Positions 48,621-57,706 of a stretch of DNA of 64,000 bases are shown one piece after another. The notes beneath the pieces are model-generated. The model was not told where the DNA came from. It did not search any database and saw only the letters and a program-made list of their open reading frames with translations. Position 1 is the stretch's first letter. Each line of letters starts with the position of its first letter. Source of the stretch: Nocardiopsis sp. YSL2 (lineage in GTDB: Bacteria; Actinomycetota; Actinomycetes; Streptosporangiales; Streptosporangiaceae); assembly GCF_030555055.1 (NCBI RefSeq), contig NZ_JAMOAO010000001.1, positions 5,828,001-5,892,000 of the forward strand. The letters run 5' to 3'. The position numbers were made by a program, and so were the translations under genes.

Positions 48621-49127
48621 TCACCAGGTCACCGGCAGCGCTGTCAGCCCTCCGGTGAGGACGTCCCGGCGTGCGGAGAGCTCCTCGACGGCCGCGGCCA
48701 GGCGCAGCTCGGGCAGGCGCCGTGTGAGCCGGTCCAGCACGGCGCGCAGTTCGATCCGGGCCAGGGGCGCGCCGAGGCAGTAGCGCTTCCCCTGCCCGAA
48801 GGCCAGGTGCGCGCCGGCGTTGCGGGTGACGTCCAGACGGTCGGGCTCGGTGAAGGCGGCCGGGTCGTGGTTGGCCGAACCGAGGTCGCAGAGCACCAGG
48901 TCACCAGCGGCGATGGCGACCCCGGCGATCTCGAAGTCCACACGGGCGTAGCGCGGAACCCCGTCGCCGCCCTTGCGCGGCGCGCGTAGGATCTCCTCCG
49001 CCGCCCCGGGCACCAGGCCCGAATCGGCGACCAGCGCCCGGTACTGGCCGCGGTCGGCGAGCAGGCCCAGGACACCGAGGCCGATCTGCGCGACGGTGGT
49101 CTCGTGCCCGGCGAAGAGCAGGAGGCG
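48621..49127 (-). pseudogene. Cytochrome P450, C-terminal fragment (5' half deleted)
   Basis: The last ~168 codons of a P450. It begins in the I-helix (L-L-L-F-A-G-H-E-T-T), has the ExxR region (A-E-E-I-L-R) and the heme loop F-G-Q-G-K-R-Y-C-L-G-A-P-L-A-R, and ends at TGA 48621-48623. The N-terminal ~230 residues (helices A-H, oxygen-binding entry) are missing: upstream of 49127 the minus-strand sequence is the reverse of a TetR gene. It cannot bind substrate normally, so it is a pseudogene. Confidence 0.85.
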
Positions 49128-49637
49128 GCCACACGTGCCTTCGCCCGCACCGGCTACGTCGACACCAGCCTCGACGACGTGGCTCTGGAGGCCGGCATCA
49201 GCCGCGTGCTGCTCTACCGGCACTTCGAGTCCAAGAACGAGATGTACCGGGCGGCTCTGGACCACGCCCGCGCCCGCATGGACGAGCGCGTGGGCACCGC
49301 GCACTTCACCGACCGGAGTCTCCCCGACTTCCTCGACGCCGCGGCCGAGGACCCCGACGGTTTCCGACTGCTGTTCCAGCACTCCGCGCGCGAACCGGAG
49401 TTCCGCGACTTCACCGACCATCTGACCCATGCCTCCACCCAGCTGGCGCTGCGCCAGTTGCGCGAGGTCGTCCCCGACCCGGCCTGGGCGCGCTGGGCCG
49501 CGCGCATGGTCTTCACCGTGGCCATCGAAGGCGCCATCGCGTGGCTGGACGCCGGCCGCCCCGACCCCGACCAGGCGGCCGCCCGCATCGGCGCGGCGGT
49601 CCACGGCGTCATCGACGCCGCCCGCGCGTCGCACTGA
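49104..49637 (+). pseudogene. TetR-family regulator lacking its first helix
   Basis: The sequence A-A-T-R-A-F-A-R-T-G-Y-V-D-T-S-L-D-D-V-A (from about 49122) is a TetR DNA-binding domain joined in the middle of helix 1; the usual basic N-terminus and start codon are missing. The rest, including G-I-S-R-V-L-L-Y-R-H-F and the C-terminal domain, is intact to TGA 49637. The available start (GTG 49104) lies inside antisense P450 sequence and adds only M-P-G-E-E-Q-E, which by chance may give a stable N-terminus; so weak function is not excluded. With the P450 fragment it marks one deletion. Confidence 0.75.
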
Positions 49638-50050
49638 TCCGCGCCTCGCACCGGCCCGCGCCCCCGGCCCGCACACCCGGTGGTGTTTCCGCTCACGCGC
49701 GGTCGGCCACGGTCCCGCAACCAGGGGGCGCCGCCTCCATTGCGGCCGCGGTGTGGGCGAGGACACCGCGAACGGGTGCGCCGGAGCTGCGACAATGAAG
49801 GGGCGTCGCCACCGCGTCGGCCGCCGGAGAACCCCGCTGGGGCCCGGACGCCCCGCAGAGTCGGCGACACCGGGCCGCCCTGGGCGCCCATCCTCTTCCA
49901 TGCCGCGGCCGCACCGCGCGATGGCGGGGCCCGCGGCGGTTCGGGCGGGACCGACCCACGTGCCGCGCCGTGCTCCGGCCATGGATCTTCCGATACCGGC
50001 CGCGGCGTGTTCCCGACCGGTGCCTCCAGCCGAGGAGCCTCCTCCACCAC
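49638..50050. other. 413-base gene-free stretch upstream of the BCCT gene
   Basis: No supportable gene, hairpin or repeat was seen apart from GC-rich text. It contains the promoter region of the BCCT transporter; a GAGGAG lies about 13 bases before its ATG. Short frames on either strand have no protein-like composition. Confidence 0.4.
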
Positions 50051-51655
50051 ATGTTCTCCACCCTGCGTACGCGCGTGTCCGCACCAGGCCGACGGATCGA
50101 TCCCTGGGTCATGGGAGTGTCGGGGGCGCTGATGGCCGTGTTCGTCCTGGCCGCGCTCACCGCCCCGGGGGCGGTGGGCGCCGCGGTCGACGCGGCCTTC
50201 ACCTGGTCGGCGCGCTGGTTCGGCGCCTACTGGCAGGTCCTGATGCTGGCCACGTTCGTCGTGGTCACGGTCCTGGCGTTCTCCCGCTACGGCCGGGTCC
50301 GGATGGGCGGCGACGGCGCTCCCGCGTTCGGCCGCTTCACCTGGATCGCGATGATCACCACGACGCTGCTGGCCGCGGGCGGGGTGTTCTGGGCCGCGGC
50401 GGAGCCGATCGCGCACTACGCCTCCCCGCCGCCCCAGTACGCCGACCAGGTGGACGGCGGGGCCGAGGGCGCGGCGCTGGCCATGGCGCAGAGTTTCGTG
50501 CACTGGGGCTTCATCGGATGGGCCATCGGTGGCTCGCTGGCGACGCTGGTCATGATGCGCGGCGTCGAGAAGGGCATGCCCCTGCGCCCGCGCACCCTTC
50601 TGTGGCCGGTGATGGGCGAGCGCGTGCGCACGCACTGGATCGGGACGGTCGCCGACGTCAGCTGCGTGCTCGCGGTCGTCGCCGGAACCGTGGGCCCGAT
50701 CGGGTTCCTGGGCCTGCAGATCTCCTACATCGCCGGTGAGCTGTTCGGCCTGCCGGACACCTACGCCACGCGCGCGGCGATCATCATCGGCCTGACCATC
50801 GTGGCGGCCGTGTCGGTCCTGAGCGGCATCCACCGCGGCATCCAGCTGCTGAGCCGCGCCAACGTCTGGGTGGCCCTGGCCCTCATCACGGCGATCGTGG
50901 GCATGGCGTCGCTGCCCTTCGTCGCCGGCCTCTACCTCCAGGCTTCGGTCGTGCAGGTCCAGGAGTTCCTGCCCATGGCGCTGTACCAGGAGGACAAGAC
51001 GTGGGTCGGCTACTGGACCCTGTTCTTCTTCGGCTGGTTCCTGGGCTTCGGCCCGATGATGGCGATCTTCTTCGCCCGCATCTCTCGCGGGCGCACCGTG
51101 CGCGACATCTACGTGGGCGCGACCGTGATGCCCACGGTCGTGACCACGGTGTGGTTCACGGCGCTGGGCGGCACCGGCATCTGGCTGGAGCAGAACGACC
51201 CGGGCACGATCACCGGCCCCTACGAGCAGGACGGGCTCCCCGCGGCGGCGCTGTCGATCATCCAGGCCCTGCCGTTGACGGGGCTGCTGGGCGCGCTCAT
51301 GATCCTCGTGGCCCTGATCTTCCTGGCGTCCACACTCGACTCGATGTCCTACGCCATCTCGGTGTCGAGCATGCACGAGGGCGAGCCCTCGGGCCTGGTC
51401 CGCGCGTTCTGGTGCGTGGGCATGGGCCTGGCGGCCGTGGCCCTGCTTCTGGTGGGCGACGGCGGCATCCAGGCCCTGCAGTCGTTCATCGTCGTCACCG
51501 CGGTCCCGGTCGGCCTCATCATGCTGCCGACCCTGTGGACGACGCCGCGCCTGCTGCGGGAGATGGCCGTCGAGCAGGGCATCGTCGTCGCGCCCGCTGC
51601 GGTGGCTCCGGTGGTCGAGGAGACCACGGTGGGAGCGAGCGCTCCGAAGGCGTGA
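50051..51655 (+). CDS. BCCT-family transporter (betaine/choline/carnitine type)
   Basis: 534 residues, 12 hydrophobic segments. Family landmarks are V-F-W-A-A-A-E-P-I-A-H-Y (segment 2-3), F-V-H-W-G-F-I-G-W-A-I, and the signature region W-T-L-F-F-F-G-W-F-L-G-F-G-P-M-M-A-I-F-F-A-R-I-S with the Trp/aromatic substrate cage in part conserved. It imports quaternary ammonium compounds (glycine betaine, choline, carnitine) driven by Na+ or H+. The start at ATG 50051 is favoured because transmembrane content begins soon after. A terminator follows immediately after the stop. Confidence 0.9.
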   Translation: MFSTLRTRVSAPGRRIDPWVMGVSGALMAVFVLAALTAPGAVGAAVDAAFTWSARWFGAYWQVLMLATFVVVTVLAFSRYGRVRMGGDGAPAFGRFTWIAMITTTLLAAGGVFWAAAEPIAHYASPPPQYADQVDGGAEGAALAMAQSFVHWGFIGWAIGGSLATLVMMRGVEKGMPLRPRTLLWPVMGERVRTHWIGTVADVSCVLAVVAGTVGPIGFLGLQISYIAGELFGLPDTYATRAAIIIGLTIVAAVSVLSGIHRGIQLLSRANVWVALALITAIVGMASLPFVAGLYLQASVVQVQEFLPMALYQEDKTWVGYWTLFFFGWFLGFGPMMAIFFARISRGRTVRDIYVGATVMPTVVTTVWFTALGGTGIWLEQNDPGTITGPYEQDGLPAAALSIIQALPLTGLLGALMILVALIFLASTLDSMSYAISVSSMHEGEPSGLVRAFWCVGMGLAAVALLLVGDGGIQALQSFIVVTAVPVGLIMLPTLWTTPRLLREMAVEQGIVVAPAAVAPVVEETTVGASAPKA

Positions 51656-51660
51656 GGTGA

Positions 51661-51688
51661 TGGCCCGCCCGCGTGCACGGGCGGGCCA
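51661..51688 (+). terminator. Terminator of BCCT gene
   Basis: TGGCCCGCCCG (51661-51671) and CGGGCGGGCCA (51678-51688), 11-bp perfect stem, 6-base loop, 5 bases after the stop. Confidence 0.75.
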
Positions 51689-51911
51689 TCGAACCGACCC
51701 GCCACCTTTACGACGTAGATTCTCTGTACGGTTCCACCGTTCTCCGGGAGACCGTCCAACCCGCCGGCCGGCGCCTTCGAAGCGAGCGAACCCGGACGGT
51801 GCACCACCACCGTTCCGGGTTCTGACCACCTGCCCTGCACAACCCCGAGGCCGGCGGCTGGTGATGGAGTCGCTCCTTCCCCGCCCCCGGGCATCCGGCC
51901 CGCGACACGAC
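51689..51911. other. Gene-free spacer between two terminators
   Basis: Between the BCCT and pepP terminators. It contains a slightly AT-richer patch (51705-51740, ACGTAGATTCTCTGTACGG) but no gene I can support. Confidence 0.3.
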
Positions 51912-51945
51912 GCGGGCCCGCTCCCCCGGAGGGAAGCGGGCCCGC
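51912..51945 (-). terminator. Terminator of pepP-like gene
   Basis: GCGGGCCCGCT (51912-51922) and AGCGGGCCCGC (51935-51945), 11-bp perfect stem, 17 bases past the pepP stop. Confidence 0.75.
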
Positions 51946-51961
51946 CGCGGCGCTGGGACGG

Positions 51962-53452
51962 TCAGCGCGGGAGGCGCTCGGCCAGCCAGGACTCCACGTC
52001 GGCCGACGAACGCGGCAGGCCGGCCGACATCACCGTACGGCCCTGCTCGGTCACCAGCACGTCGTCCTCGATGCGCACGCCGATGCCGCGCAGCTCCTCG
52101 GGGACGGTGAGGTCGTCGGGCTGGAAGTACAGACCCGGCTCGACCGTGAGCACCATGCCGGGCTCCAGGTCGCCGTACAGGTGCAGCTCCTGACGGGAGA
52201 CGGCGCAGTCGTGCACGTCCATGCCCAGCATGTGGCCGGTGCCGTGCAGGGTGTACCGGCGCTGCAGGCCCAGCTCCAGAACCCGGTCCACCGGGCCCTC
52301 CAGCAGGCCCCACTCGATGAGGCCCTCGGCCAGCACGCGCTGGGAGGCCTCGTGGAAGGCGGTGAACGGGCGACCGGGGGCGACCGCGGCGATGCCCGCC
52401 TCCTGGGCGGCGTGGACGAGGTCGTAGACCTTGCGCTGCACGTCGGTGAAGGTGCCCGACACCGGCATGGTGCGCGTGACGTCGGCGGTGTACAGGGTCG
52501 TGGTCTCCACGCCCGCGTCCAGCAGCAGGAGCTCGCCCTCGCGCACGGGGCCGTCGTTGCGGGTCCAGTGCAGGGTGGTGGCGTTGGGGCCGGAGGCGGC
52601 GATGGTGCCGTAGCCGACGTCGTTGCCCTCCACACGGGCGCGCAGGAAGAACGTGCCCTCGATGAACCGCTCGGAGGTGTCCTTGGCCTGCGGCAGTGCG
52701 GTGACGACGTCGTTGAAGCCGCGCACGGTGGCGTCGACCGCCAGCTGCAGCTGGGCGACCTCCCAGGCGTCCTTGACCAGCCGGTGGTCGGCCAGGGTCA
52801 CGCCCAGGTCGGTGTCCAGCTGGGCGGACTTGGCGCGCGACTCCTCGTCGGCGTCCCCGCGCAGCTCGTCGACGATGGCGTCGAGCTCGGCGTCGTGGCC
52901 GCGCACGATGCGCACCGCCGTGTCCCCCGAGCGCAGCGCGCCGGGCAGGGTGCGCACGTCGGCGGTGGCCACGCCCAGCAGCTCGGCTGCCTCGGAGAGG
53001 CTGTTGCGGCGGCCGGTCCACAGCTCGCCGTAGCCGCCCAGCCAGAACTCGCCGTTGTCGCGGTTGGAGCGGGGCTTGAGGTAGAGCACGACGTCGTGGC
53101 CGCCGTCGGCGTCGGGCGTGAAGACCAGGCAGCCGCCGTCGGAGGTGTCACCGGTGAGGTAGGCGTAGTCCGTCGCCGCTCGGAAGGGGTACTCGGTGTC
53201 GTTGGAGCGCGTGAGCAGCTGTCCGGCGGGCACGACCAGGCGCTCGCCGGGGAAGGCGGCGCTGAGACGGGCCCGGCGCCGCGCGGTGTGCTCGGCCTGC
53301 TCGATCGGTTCCAGGTCGCGCCGCTCGGTGTCGGCCCACCCGGTACGCATCCACGCGGCGAGCTCGTCGGAGACCGACTGCGCCTGCCCGTTCTTGCGTG
53401 GACTGAACACGGGCGCGTCCGTCTCTGCCTCCGGGCGCTGCTGCTCGCTCAC
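51962..53452 (-). CDS. Xaa-Pro aminopeptidase (aminopeptidase P, M24B)
   Basis: 496 residues. An N-terminal AMP_N domain (about 55-190) precedes the pita-bread catalytic domain with the five metal ligands: L-L-L-L-D-A-G-V-E (Asp), Y-T-A-D-V-T-R-T (Asp), H-G-T-G-H-M-L-G-M-D-V-H-D (His), L-T-V-E-P-G-L-Y (Glu) and R-I-E-D-D-V-L-V-T (Glu). It removes the N-terminal residue before proline in peptides, in the cytoplasm. It ends in a clear terminator and is transcribed alone. Confidence 0.94.
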   Translation of the reverse strand: MSEQQRPEAETDAPVFSPRKNGQAQSVSDELAAWMRTGWADTERRDLEPIEQAEHTARRRARLSAAFPGERLVVPAGQLLTRSNDTEYPFRAATDYAYLTGDTSDGGCLVFTPDADGGHDVVLYLKPRSNRDNGEFWLGGYGELWTGRRNSLSEAAELLGVATADVRTLPGALRSGDTAVRIVRGHDAELDAIVDELRGDADEESRAKSAQLDTDLGVTLADHRLVKDAWEVAQLQLAVDATVRGFNDVVTALPQAKDTSERFIEGTFFLRARVEGNDVGYGTIAASGPNATTLHWTRNDGPVREGELLLLDAGVETTTLYTADVTRTMPVSGTFTDVQRKVYDLVHAAQEAGIAAVAPGRPFTAFHEASQRVLAEGLIEWGLLEGPVDRVLELGLQRRYTLHGTGHMLGMDVHDCAVSRQELHLYGDLEPGMVLTVEPGLYFQPDDLTVPEELRGIGVRIEDDVLVTEQGRTVMSAGLPRSSADVESWLAERLPR

Positions 53453-53742
53453 CTGGGCACACTCCTCATCGGGTCGATCATGGATGACCGCTGGTCACGG
53501 CCGGTGCCACCATCGTACGGAAACAGCGGCGCCCATGGCCTCGGCGCGGGCATAGCGGCCCCCATAACCCCCGTCCCGGTCGCCCCCTCCCGCCGGGACC
53601 GGACAGCGGCGCCCGGCCCAGCGCGCCGGCTCACACGCGGCTCTCGTCCGATTCCAACATGTCATTGACCCGCGTTAGGCACAGTGGAGTCCATGGTCGG
53701 CTCACCGGCCGACGGCAGAGCGAGCACGGACAGGCGGGACTC

Positions 53743-54630
53743 ATGACGGACACGAGGTTCCAGGGCGCACCGGTCACCCGGCGGCACGCCCTCGCGGGCG
53801 GCGGAGCCCTGGTGGCGGGGACGGCCCTGGCGGGTTGTTCGGCCTCCGGCGCCGGGAACGGGGCGAGCGGCACGGAGTCGGGCCCGGCCGCCGACGGCGG
53901 CGAGGGCGTGTGCGTGCTCTCCCCTGAGGTGACCGAGGGGCCCTACTACCTCGACGGACAACTCATGCGCGAGGACATCACCGAGGGAAAGCAGGGCTTC
54001 CCCCTGGCGATGGCGATCACGGTGGTCGACTACTCCAACGGGTGCACGCCGATGACCGAGGACGCGGTGGCGGTGGAGATCTGGCACTGCGACGCCTGGG
54101 GGTACTACTCCGGCCACACCGACGCCCGCCCCGGCGGGCAGGTCCCCGACGAGGACGGCGAGGGCGACGAGATGTCCTTCCTCCGCGGCATCCGGATGGT
54201 GGACGCCGACGGCACGGCCCGCTTCAGCACCGTCGTCCCGGGCTGGTACGGCCCGCGGGTGACGCACATCCACCTGAAGGTGCACACCGGGGGCGAGGCC
54301 GACACCACCTACGAGGGCGGCACCACGGTACACACCGGCCAGCTGCTGTTCGCCGACGCCTTCTGTGCCGAGATCGCCGAGCGCGAGCCCTACTCCGAGC
54401 ACGTGCTGGAACTGACGCCGGTCGAGGAGGACCAGGTGTACCGGGAGGCGCAGCGGACCGAGGGGGACCCCGACAGCATGGTCGTCTCCCCCGTCCCGGT
54501 CACCGAGGGCACGCCCGAGAACGGCTACACCCTGTCGGTGACCGTGGGCATCACCCCGGAGGAGTCCGCCACCAGCGGTGGTGGAGGCGGTGCGCCCGGC
54601 GGGGGCGGGACCCCGCCCGGCGACGGGTGA
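53743..54630 (+). CDS. Tat-exported lipoprotein, intradiol ring-cleavage dioxygenase family
   Basis: 295 residues. The N-terminus has a twin Arg (T-R-R-H-A-L-A-G-G-G) and a lipobox (A-L-A-G-C), so it should be folded in the cytoplasm, moved by Tat and anchored outside. The catalytic domain follows protocatechuate 3,4-dioxygenase-like proteins: G-P-Y-Y-L-D-G, V-E-I-W-H-C-D-A-W-G-Y-Y-S-G, and V-P-G-W-Y-G-P-R-V-T-H-I-H-L-K, supplying the two Tyr and two His iron ligands. A Gly/Pro-rich tail ends the protein. Extracellular members of this family have unclear substrates; some act on lignin-type or plant aromatic compounds. Confidence 0.85.
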   Translation: MTDTRFQGAPVTRRHALAGGGALVAGTALAGCSASGAGNGASGTESGPAADGGEGVCVLSPEVTEGPYYLDGQLMREDITEGKQGFPLAMAITVVDYSNGCTPMTEDAVAVEIWHCDAWGYYSGHTDARPGGQVPDEDGEGDEMSFLRGIRMVDADGTARFSTVVPGWYGPRVTHIHLKVHTGGEADTTYEGGTTVHTGQLLFADAFCAEIAEREPYSEHVLELTPVEEDQVYREAQRTEGDPDSMVVSPVPVTEGTPENGYTLSVTVGITPEESATSGGGGGAPGGGGTPPGDG

Positions 54631-54656
54631 TGGGCCCGGACCATGCCCCGGGCCCA
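54631..54656. terminator. Terminator between convergent genes
   Basis: TGGGCCCGG (54631-54639) and CCGGGCCCA (54648-54656), 9-bp perfect stem, 8-base loop, directly after the dioxygenase stop. Confidence 0.6.
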
Positions 54657-54714
54657 GAGCGCGGCCCAGAGCGCGGCCCGGGTCGGGCCCGGCGGGCGGG
54701 CGGCACCCCCCGGG

Positions 54715-55260
54715 TCAGCGCCGCAGGTCGCGGGCGAACGGCAGGGACGAGCGGTGCGGCAGCTCCTCGAGTTCGGCCGGGTCGAGGGCGGTGTAGCCGA
54801 TCCGCTCGTACAGGGCCACCGCCTCCGGCTGGGCCGGGCCGGTGAACAACAGCGCGCGCCTGTACCCCAGGTCGCGGGCGGCCTCCTCCAGGGACGCCAT
54901 CACCCGGCGCGCCAACCCGCGCCGCCGGTGGTCCGCGCTGGTCCACACGCGCTTGAACTCCGCGGTCTCGGCCATGGCCGTGCGGCCCTGCCGGTAGGGG
55001 CGCACGGCACCGCCGGCCACGATGCGCCCATCGAGCTCGGCCAGCACCACCCGGCCGTGCGGAGCGGCGAACTCCGACACCGGATACATCGCCAGCTCGT
55101 TCGCCGCGCCCTCGGCGCCGTAGCGCTCGGTGTACTCCGCCAGCAGCCCGTCGAGCAGGCCCTGGACCCGGGGATCGTCGTGGTGCACCCGCAGCACGCG
55201 GATCTCATCCGCGCGTGCGGCCCCTGTCGCCTCGGCCCCTTCGGCGCCGGTGTGTGCCAC
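54715..55260 (-). CDS. GNAT-family N-acetyltransferase
   Basis: 181 residues, one GNAT domain. The acetyl-CoA loop is V-W-T-S-A-D-H-R-R-R-G-L-A-R-R-V-M (about 110) and the family's late strand reads A-V-A-L-Y-E-R-I-G-Y. No substrate clue is seen; this subtype acetylates small amines or amino acids in many bacteria. Transcribed towards the dioxygenase gene and sharing its terminator. Confidence 0.85.
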   Translation of the reverse strand: MAHTGAEGAEATGAARADEIRVLRVHHDDPRVQGLLDGLLAEYTERYGAEGAANELAMYPVSEFAAPHGRVVLAELDGRIVAGGAVRPYRQGRTAMAETAEFKRVWTSADHRRRGLARRVMASLEEAARDLGYRRALLFTGPAQPEAVALYERIGYTALDPAELEELPHRSSLPFARDLRR

Positions 55261-55372
55261 TGTGCCGCCCTCTTCCGTGCCGCCCGGTCACTTCGTCGCC
55301 CGGCATCCTATGTCCGGCGCGCGGAGGTCGGCGGCGGTGGCGCGGGAGAGGTCGGTCTCACACCCGAGCGGC

Positions 55373-56326
55373 TCACGCCTCGACGGGAGCGCGGGGCGGT
55401 GGAACGCCCGGCGAGGAGTCTTGCCGCACACGCGGCGGGCGGAACACCGTGCGGGCGCGCAGGGCGCGGAACCCGCCTGCGACCTCGTAGCCGGCGGCCA
55501 GCAGGCGCTCCCTGGCCTCGTCGGCGCTGCGGACGGTGGCCTCGTCGAAGAGCAGGTTGTAGTAGCGCTCCGGGACCCGGTTCAGGGTCGACCGCAGGGC
55601 GCGCAGCGACGCGGTGGCGGCCGCGTCGCCGCCGGGCGCCTCCGGCAGCACGCCGTAGGCCCGGCGTGCCCACCCCGGCAGGGTGGCGTAGGACAGTGCG
55701 CCGACCGGGAACCACAGCGGTTTGAACGGCGCCAGCCAGGCGAGGCGGTCGGGCACCTTGGGCCACAGCAGGAAGCGCACGGCCTGGCGCGCCTCCGGGG
55801 TGACGCGCAGCCGCGGGCGCATCCGGGTCAGGTAGCGGCGCAGGTCGGGCACGCTGCGCGGAACGTCGGTGGCGTCGAGTCCGACGTAGCCGGCGGTGCG
55901 CGCCTGTTCCTCGACGTAGCGGTCCCGCTCACGGGAGGTGAGCGGTACACCCGCCCGATAGGTGGTCTCCAGGTAGGAGGAGACCTCCGCGCAGTGCACC
56001 CACACCAGCAGGTCCCGCTCGTCGACGCGGTGTCGGCGGCCGGTGGCCGGGTCGGTGAAGGACAGCGCCCGGTGCACGCGCCGCACCCGCTCGCCCAGAG
56101 CGTCGGCCTCGGCGGGGCTGCCGTAGGTGGTCACGGCCACGAAATGGGCGGTGCGCAGCAGGCGGCCCGTGGGATCGGTGCGAAAGTCCGACAGCTGCCA
56201 CACGCCCCGCATCGCGACGGGGTGCAGGGCCTGGAGCATGAGGGCCCGCACTCCGGCGACCCACATCGACCGGTCCAGGTGGATCTTCCAGGTGACGCTC
56301 TCCGGGTCGGCGACGGTCGGCTGCAT
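55373..56326 (-). CDS. MpaB/DUF2236-family oxygenase
   Basis: 317 residues from ATG 56326, with GGAG 6 bases upstream; ATG 56383 is in frame but gives a less typical N-terminus. DUF2236 features: M-L-Q-A-L-H-P-V-A-M-R-G-V with a heme-ligand-type His, a W-V-H-C-A-E-V-S-S-Y segment with a second His, and L-R-R-Y-L. Family members include heme-b latex (rubber) oxygenases and fungal meroterpenoid MpaB proteins, so an oxidative cleavage of a hydrophobic substrate is possible. The true substrate is unknown. Confidence 0.82.
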   Translation of the reverse strand: MQPTVADPESVTWKIHLDRSMWVAGVRALMLQALHPVAMRGVWQLSDFRTDPTGRLLRTAHFVAVTTYGSPAEADALGERVRRVHRALSFTDPATGRRHRVDERDLLVWVHCAEVSSYLETTYRAGVPLTSRERDRYVEEQARTAGYVGLDATDVPRSVPDLRRYLTRMRPRLRVTPEARQAVRFLLWPKVPDRLAWLAPFKPLWFPVGALSYATLPGWARRAYGVLPEAPGGDAAATASLRALRSTLNRVPERYYNLLFDEATVRSADEARERLLAAGYEVAGGFRALRARTVFRPPRVRQDSSPGVPPPRAPVEA

Positions 56327-56540
56327 CCGGTCTCCATCCTGGGTGGCGCGGGCACGCGCGGACGAGGGGACTCCGTTTCCCACGATACGACCGCCCGCGC
56401 CTGCCCTGCCTTGGGGTGCCAGTGGTGGTGTCGGCCCAAGTCATAACCCTTTCTTGGCCGAACCCTGGCCCGCGGCGGGAGCACCCTGGGAAGGAGGCCG
56501 CCCGGCCGTGGGGCGGTCTGCCACTGGAAGGAGCGCCACC

Positions 56541-57257
56541 ATGACGACCCGTTCCGAGAGCTCAGGCCCGTTCGACCTGACGCGCTACACCCGTGCCGTG
56601 GAGAACAAGGACGCCGACACCATGGTCTCGATGTTCGCCGACGACGCCGACTTCGAGATGATCGACCGCCGCACCCCGCCGAGCCACCCGACCGTCCTGC
56701 ACGGCCGGGACGCGATCGCCCCGGTGGTGCGCGACATCTCCGCTCGCGAGATGACCCACGAGGTCGTCAACGTCATCTCCGACGGCCAGCACGTGGCCTA
56801 CACCGAGCGCTGTACCTACCCCGACGACACCAGGGTCATGAGCATGACGATGCTCGACCTGAGCGACGGGCGCATCAGGCACCAGTCCACCATCCAGGCC
56901 TGGGACGACGACGCCGGACGTGCCATGCAGGTCGGTGACTTCGGGATGCCCGACGACACCGACGACTACGAGAAGGGGCACGCCGACCTGGTACAGATCG
57001 GCGGCCGCGCGGTCGCCCGCATGACCCTGCAGCCCGGCTGGCGCTGGTCCGAGCACGCCCAGCCGATCCAGGGCACCGACACGTGCATGAAGACCCACCG
57101 GGCCTACATCGTCTCCGGGACGATCTGCTGCCGCATGTCCGACGGTTCCGAGCTGGAGGCCACGGCCGGGCAGACCGCGTTCATCCCTCCCGGGCACGAC
57201 GCCTGGGTGGTCGGCGACGAGCCCTGCGTCATCCTCGACTGGGGTGTCGGGGAGTAG
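56541..57257 (+). CDS. SnoaL-like and cupin two-domain protein
   Basis: 238 residues, ATG 56541 with a good GGAAGGAG. The N-terminal ~115 residues are a SnoaL/NTF2-like fold (E-N-K-D-A-D-T-M-V-S-M-F-A-D-D-A, V-L-H-G-R-D-A-I-A-P-V-V), the C-terminal ~110 a cupin (M-T-L-Q-P-G-W-R-W-S-E-H, then A-F-I-P-P-G-H-D-A-W). Metal ligands of a cupin are only partly there. Such fusions occur in actinobacteria without a known role. It stands alone, divergent from the MpaB-type gene. Confidence 0.8.
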   Translation: MTTRSESSGPFDLTRYTRAVENKDADTMVSMFADDADFEMIDRRTPPSHPTVLHGRDAIAPVVRDISAREMTHEVVNVISDGQHVAYTERCTYPDDTRVMSMTMLDLSDGRIRHQSTIQAWDDDAGRAMQVGDFGMPDDTDDYEKGHADLVQIGGRAVARMTLQPGWRWSEHAQPIQGTDTCMKTHRAYIVSGTICCRMSDGSELEATAGQTAFIPPGHDAWVVGDEPCVILDWGVGE

Positions 57258-57403
57258 GACCGCGCCGCGGGCGCGACCGAGCGACAGACCTCCGACGCCG
57301 TGCGCGTTCGGGGGGCCTGTTCGTTCGGTCGATGGCTGCGCTCGCACCGCGCCCGGGTTCGTGTCCCGGCGAACCGGTCGTTCCGGGCACCCGGCGCGCC
57401 GGG

Positions 57404-57706
57404 TCATTCCCGCGGCTCCACCGGCAGCGCGCCGAACGCCCCCGCGTCCAGGAGCAGGCCGGTCGCCCCATCCGGCGGAGCGGCGAAGGCCAGCTCCCCG
57501 AAGGTCCGGGAGGTGCCGGGACCGAACCGCGGCCGGGTGATCGACCACAGCGGCTCCGAAAACACGGGGGCGAAGGCTCCGGCCTCCTCACTCCCGTGGG
57601 AGAAGTCGAGGACGGTGCGCGTGTGGCCGTCCATGGCGGCCACCTCGACGGCTTCCAGGCAGGCGCGAACGTTGTCGCCTCTCCCGCGACCGCCGCCACC
57701 GCCCAC
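57404..57706 (-). CDS. Hypothetical protein, possibly part of a broken gene
   Basis: 100 residues from GTG 57706 to TGA 57404. The codons have strong G/C bias at third position, so it looks like real coding sequence, but no ribosome site precedes it and an in-frame stop lies at 57725-57727. About 180 bases upstream, ATG 57888 has a strong site (AGAAGGA, 8 bases away) and begins M-T-M-V-G-N-G-R-Q-D-D-H-R-P in another frame. One frameshift would join the two. I do not recognise the sequence (N-V-R-A-C-L-E-A-V-E-V-A-A-M-D-G-H-T-R faintly recalls DUF397). Confidence 0.4.
   Translation of the reverse strand: MGGGGGRGRGDNVRACLEAVEVAAMDGHTRTVLDFSHGSEEAGAFAPVFSEPLWSITRPRFGPGTSRTFGELAFAAPPDGATGLLLDAGAFGALPVEPRE

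Noticed and set aside
48621..50084. A 487-residue P450 fusion protein
   Set aside because: Upstream of about 49127 the frame is antisense to the TetR fragment and has no P450 similarity; the real content is a truncated P450.
54631..54700. Short direct repeats AGAGCGCGGCCC
   Set aside because: Two adjacent 12-base copies only, beside a terminator; not enough for a CRISPR or other repeat array.
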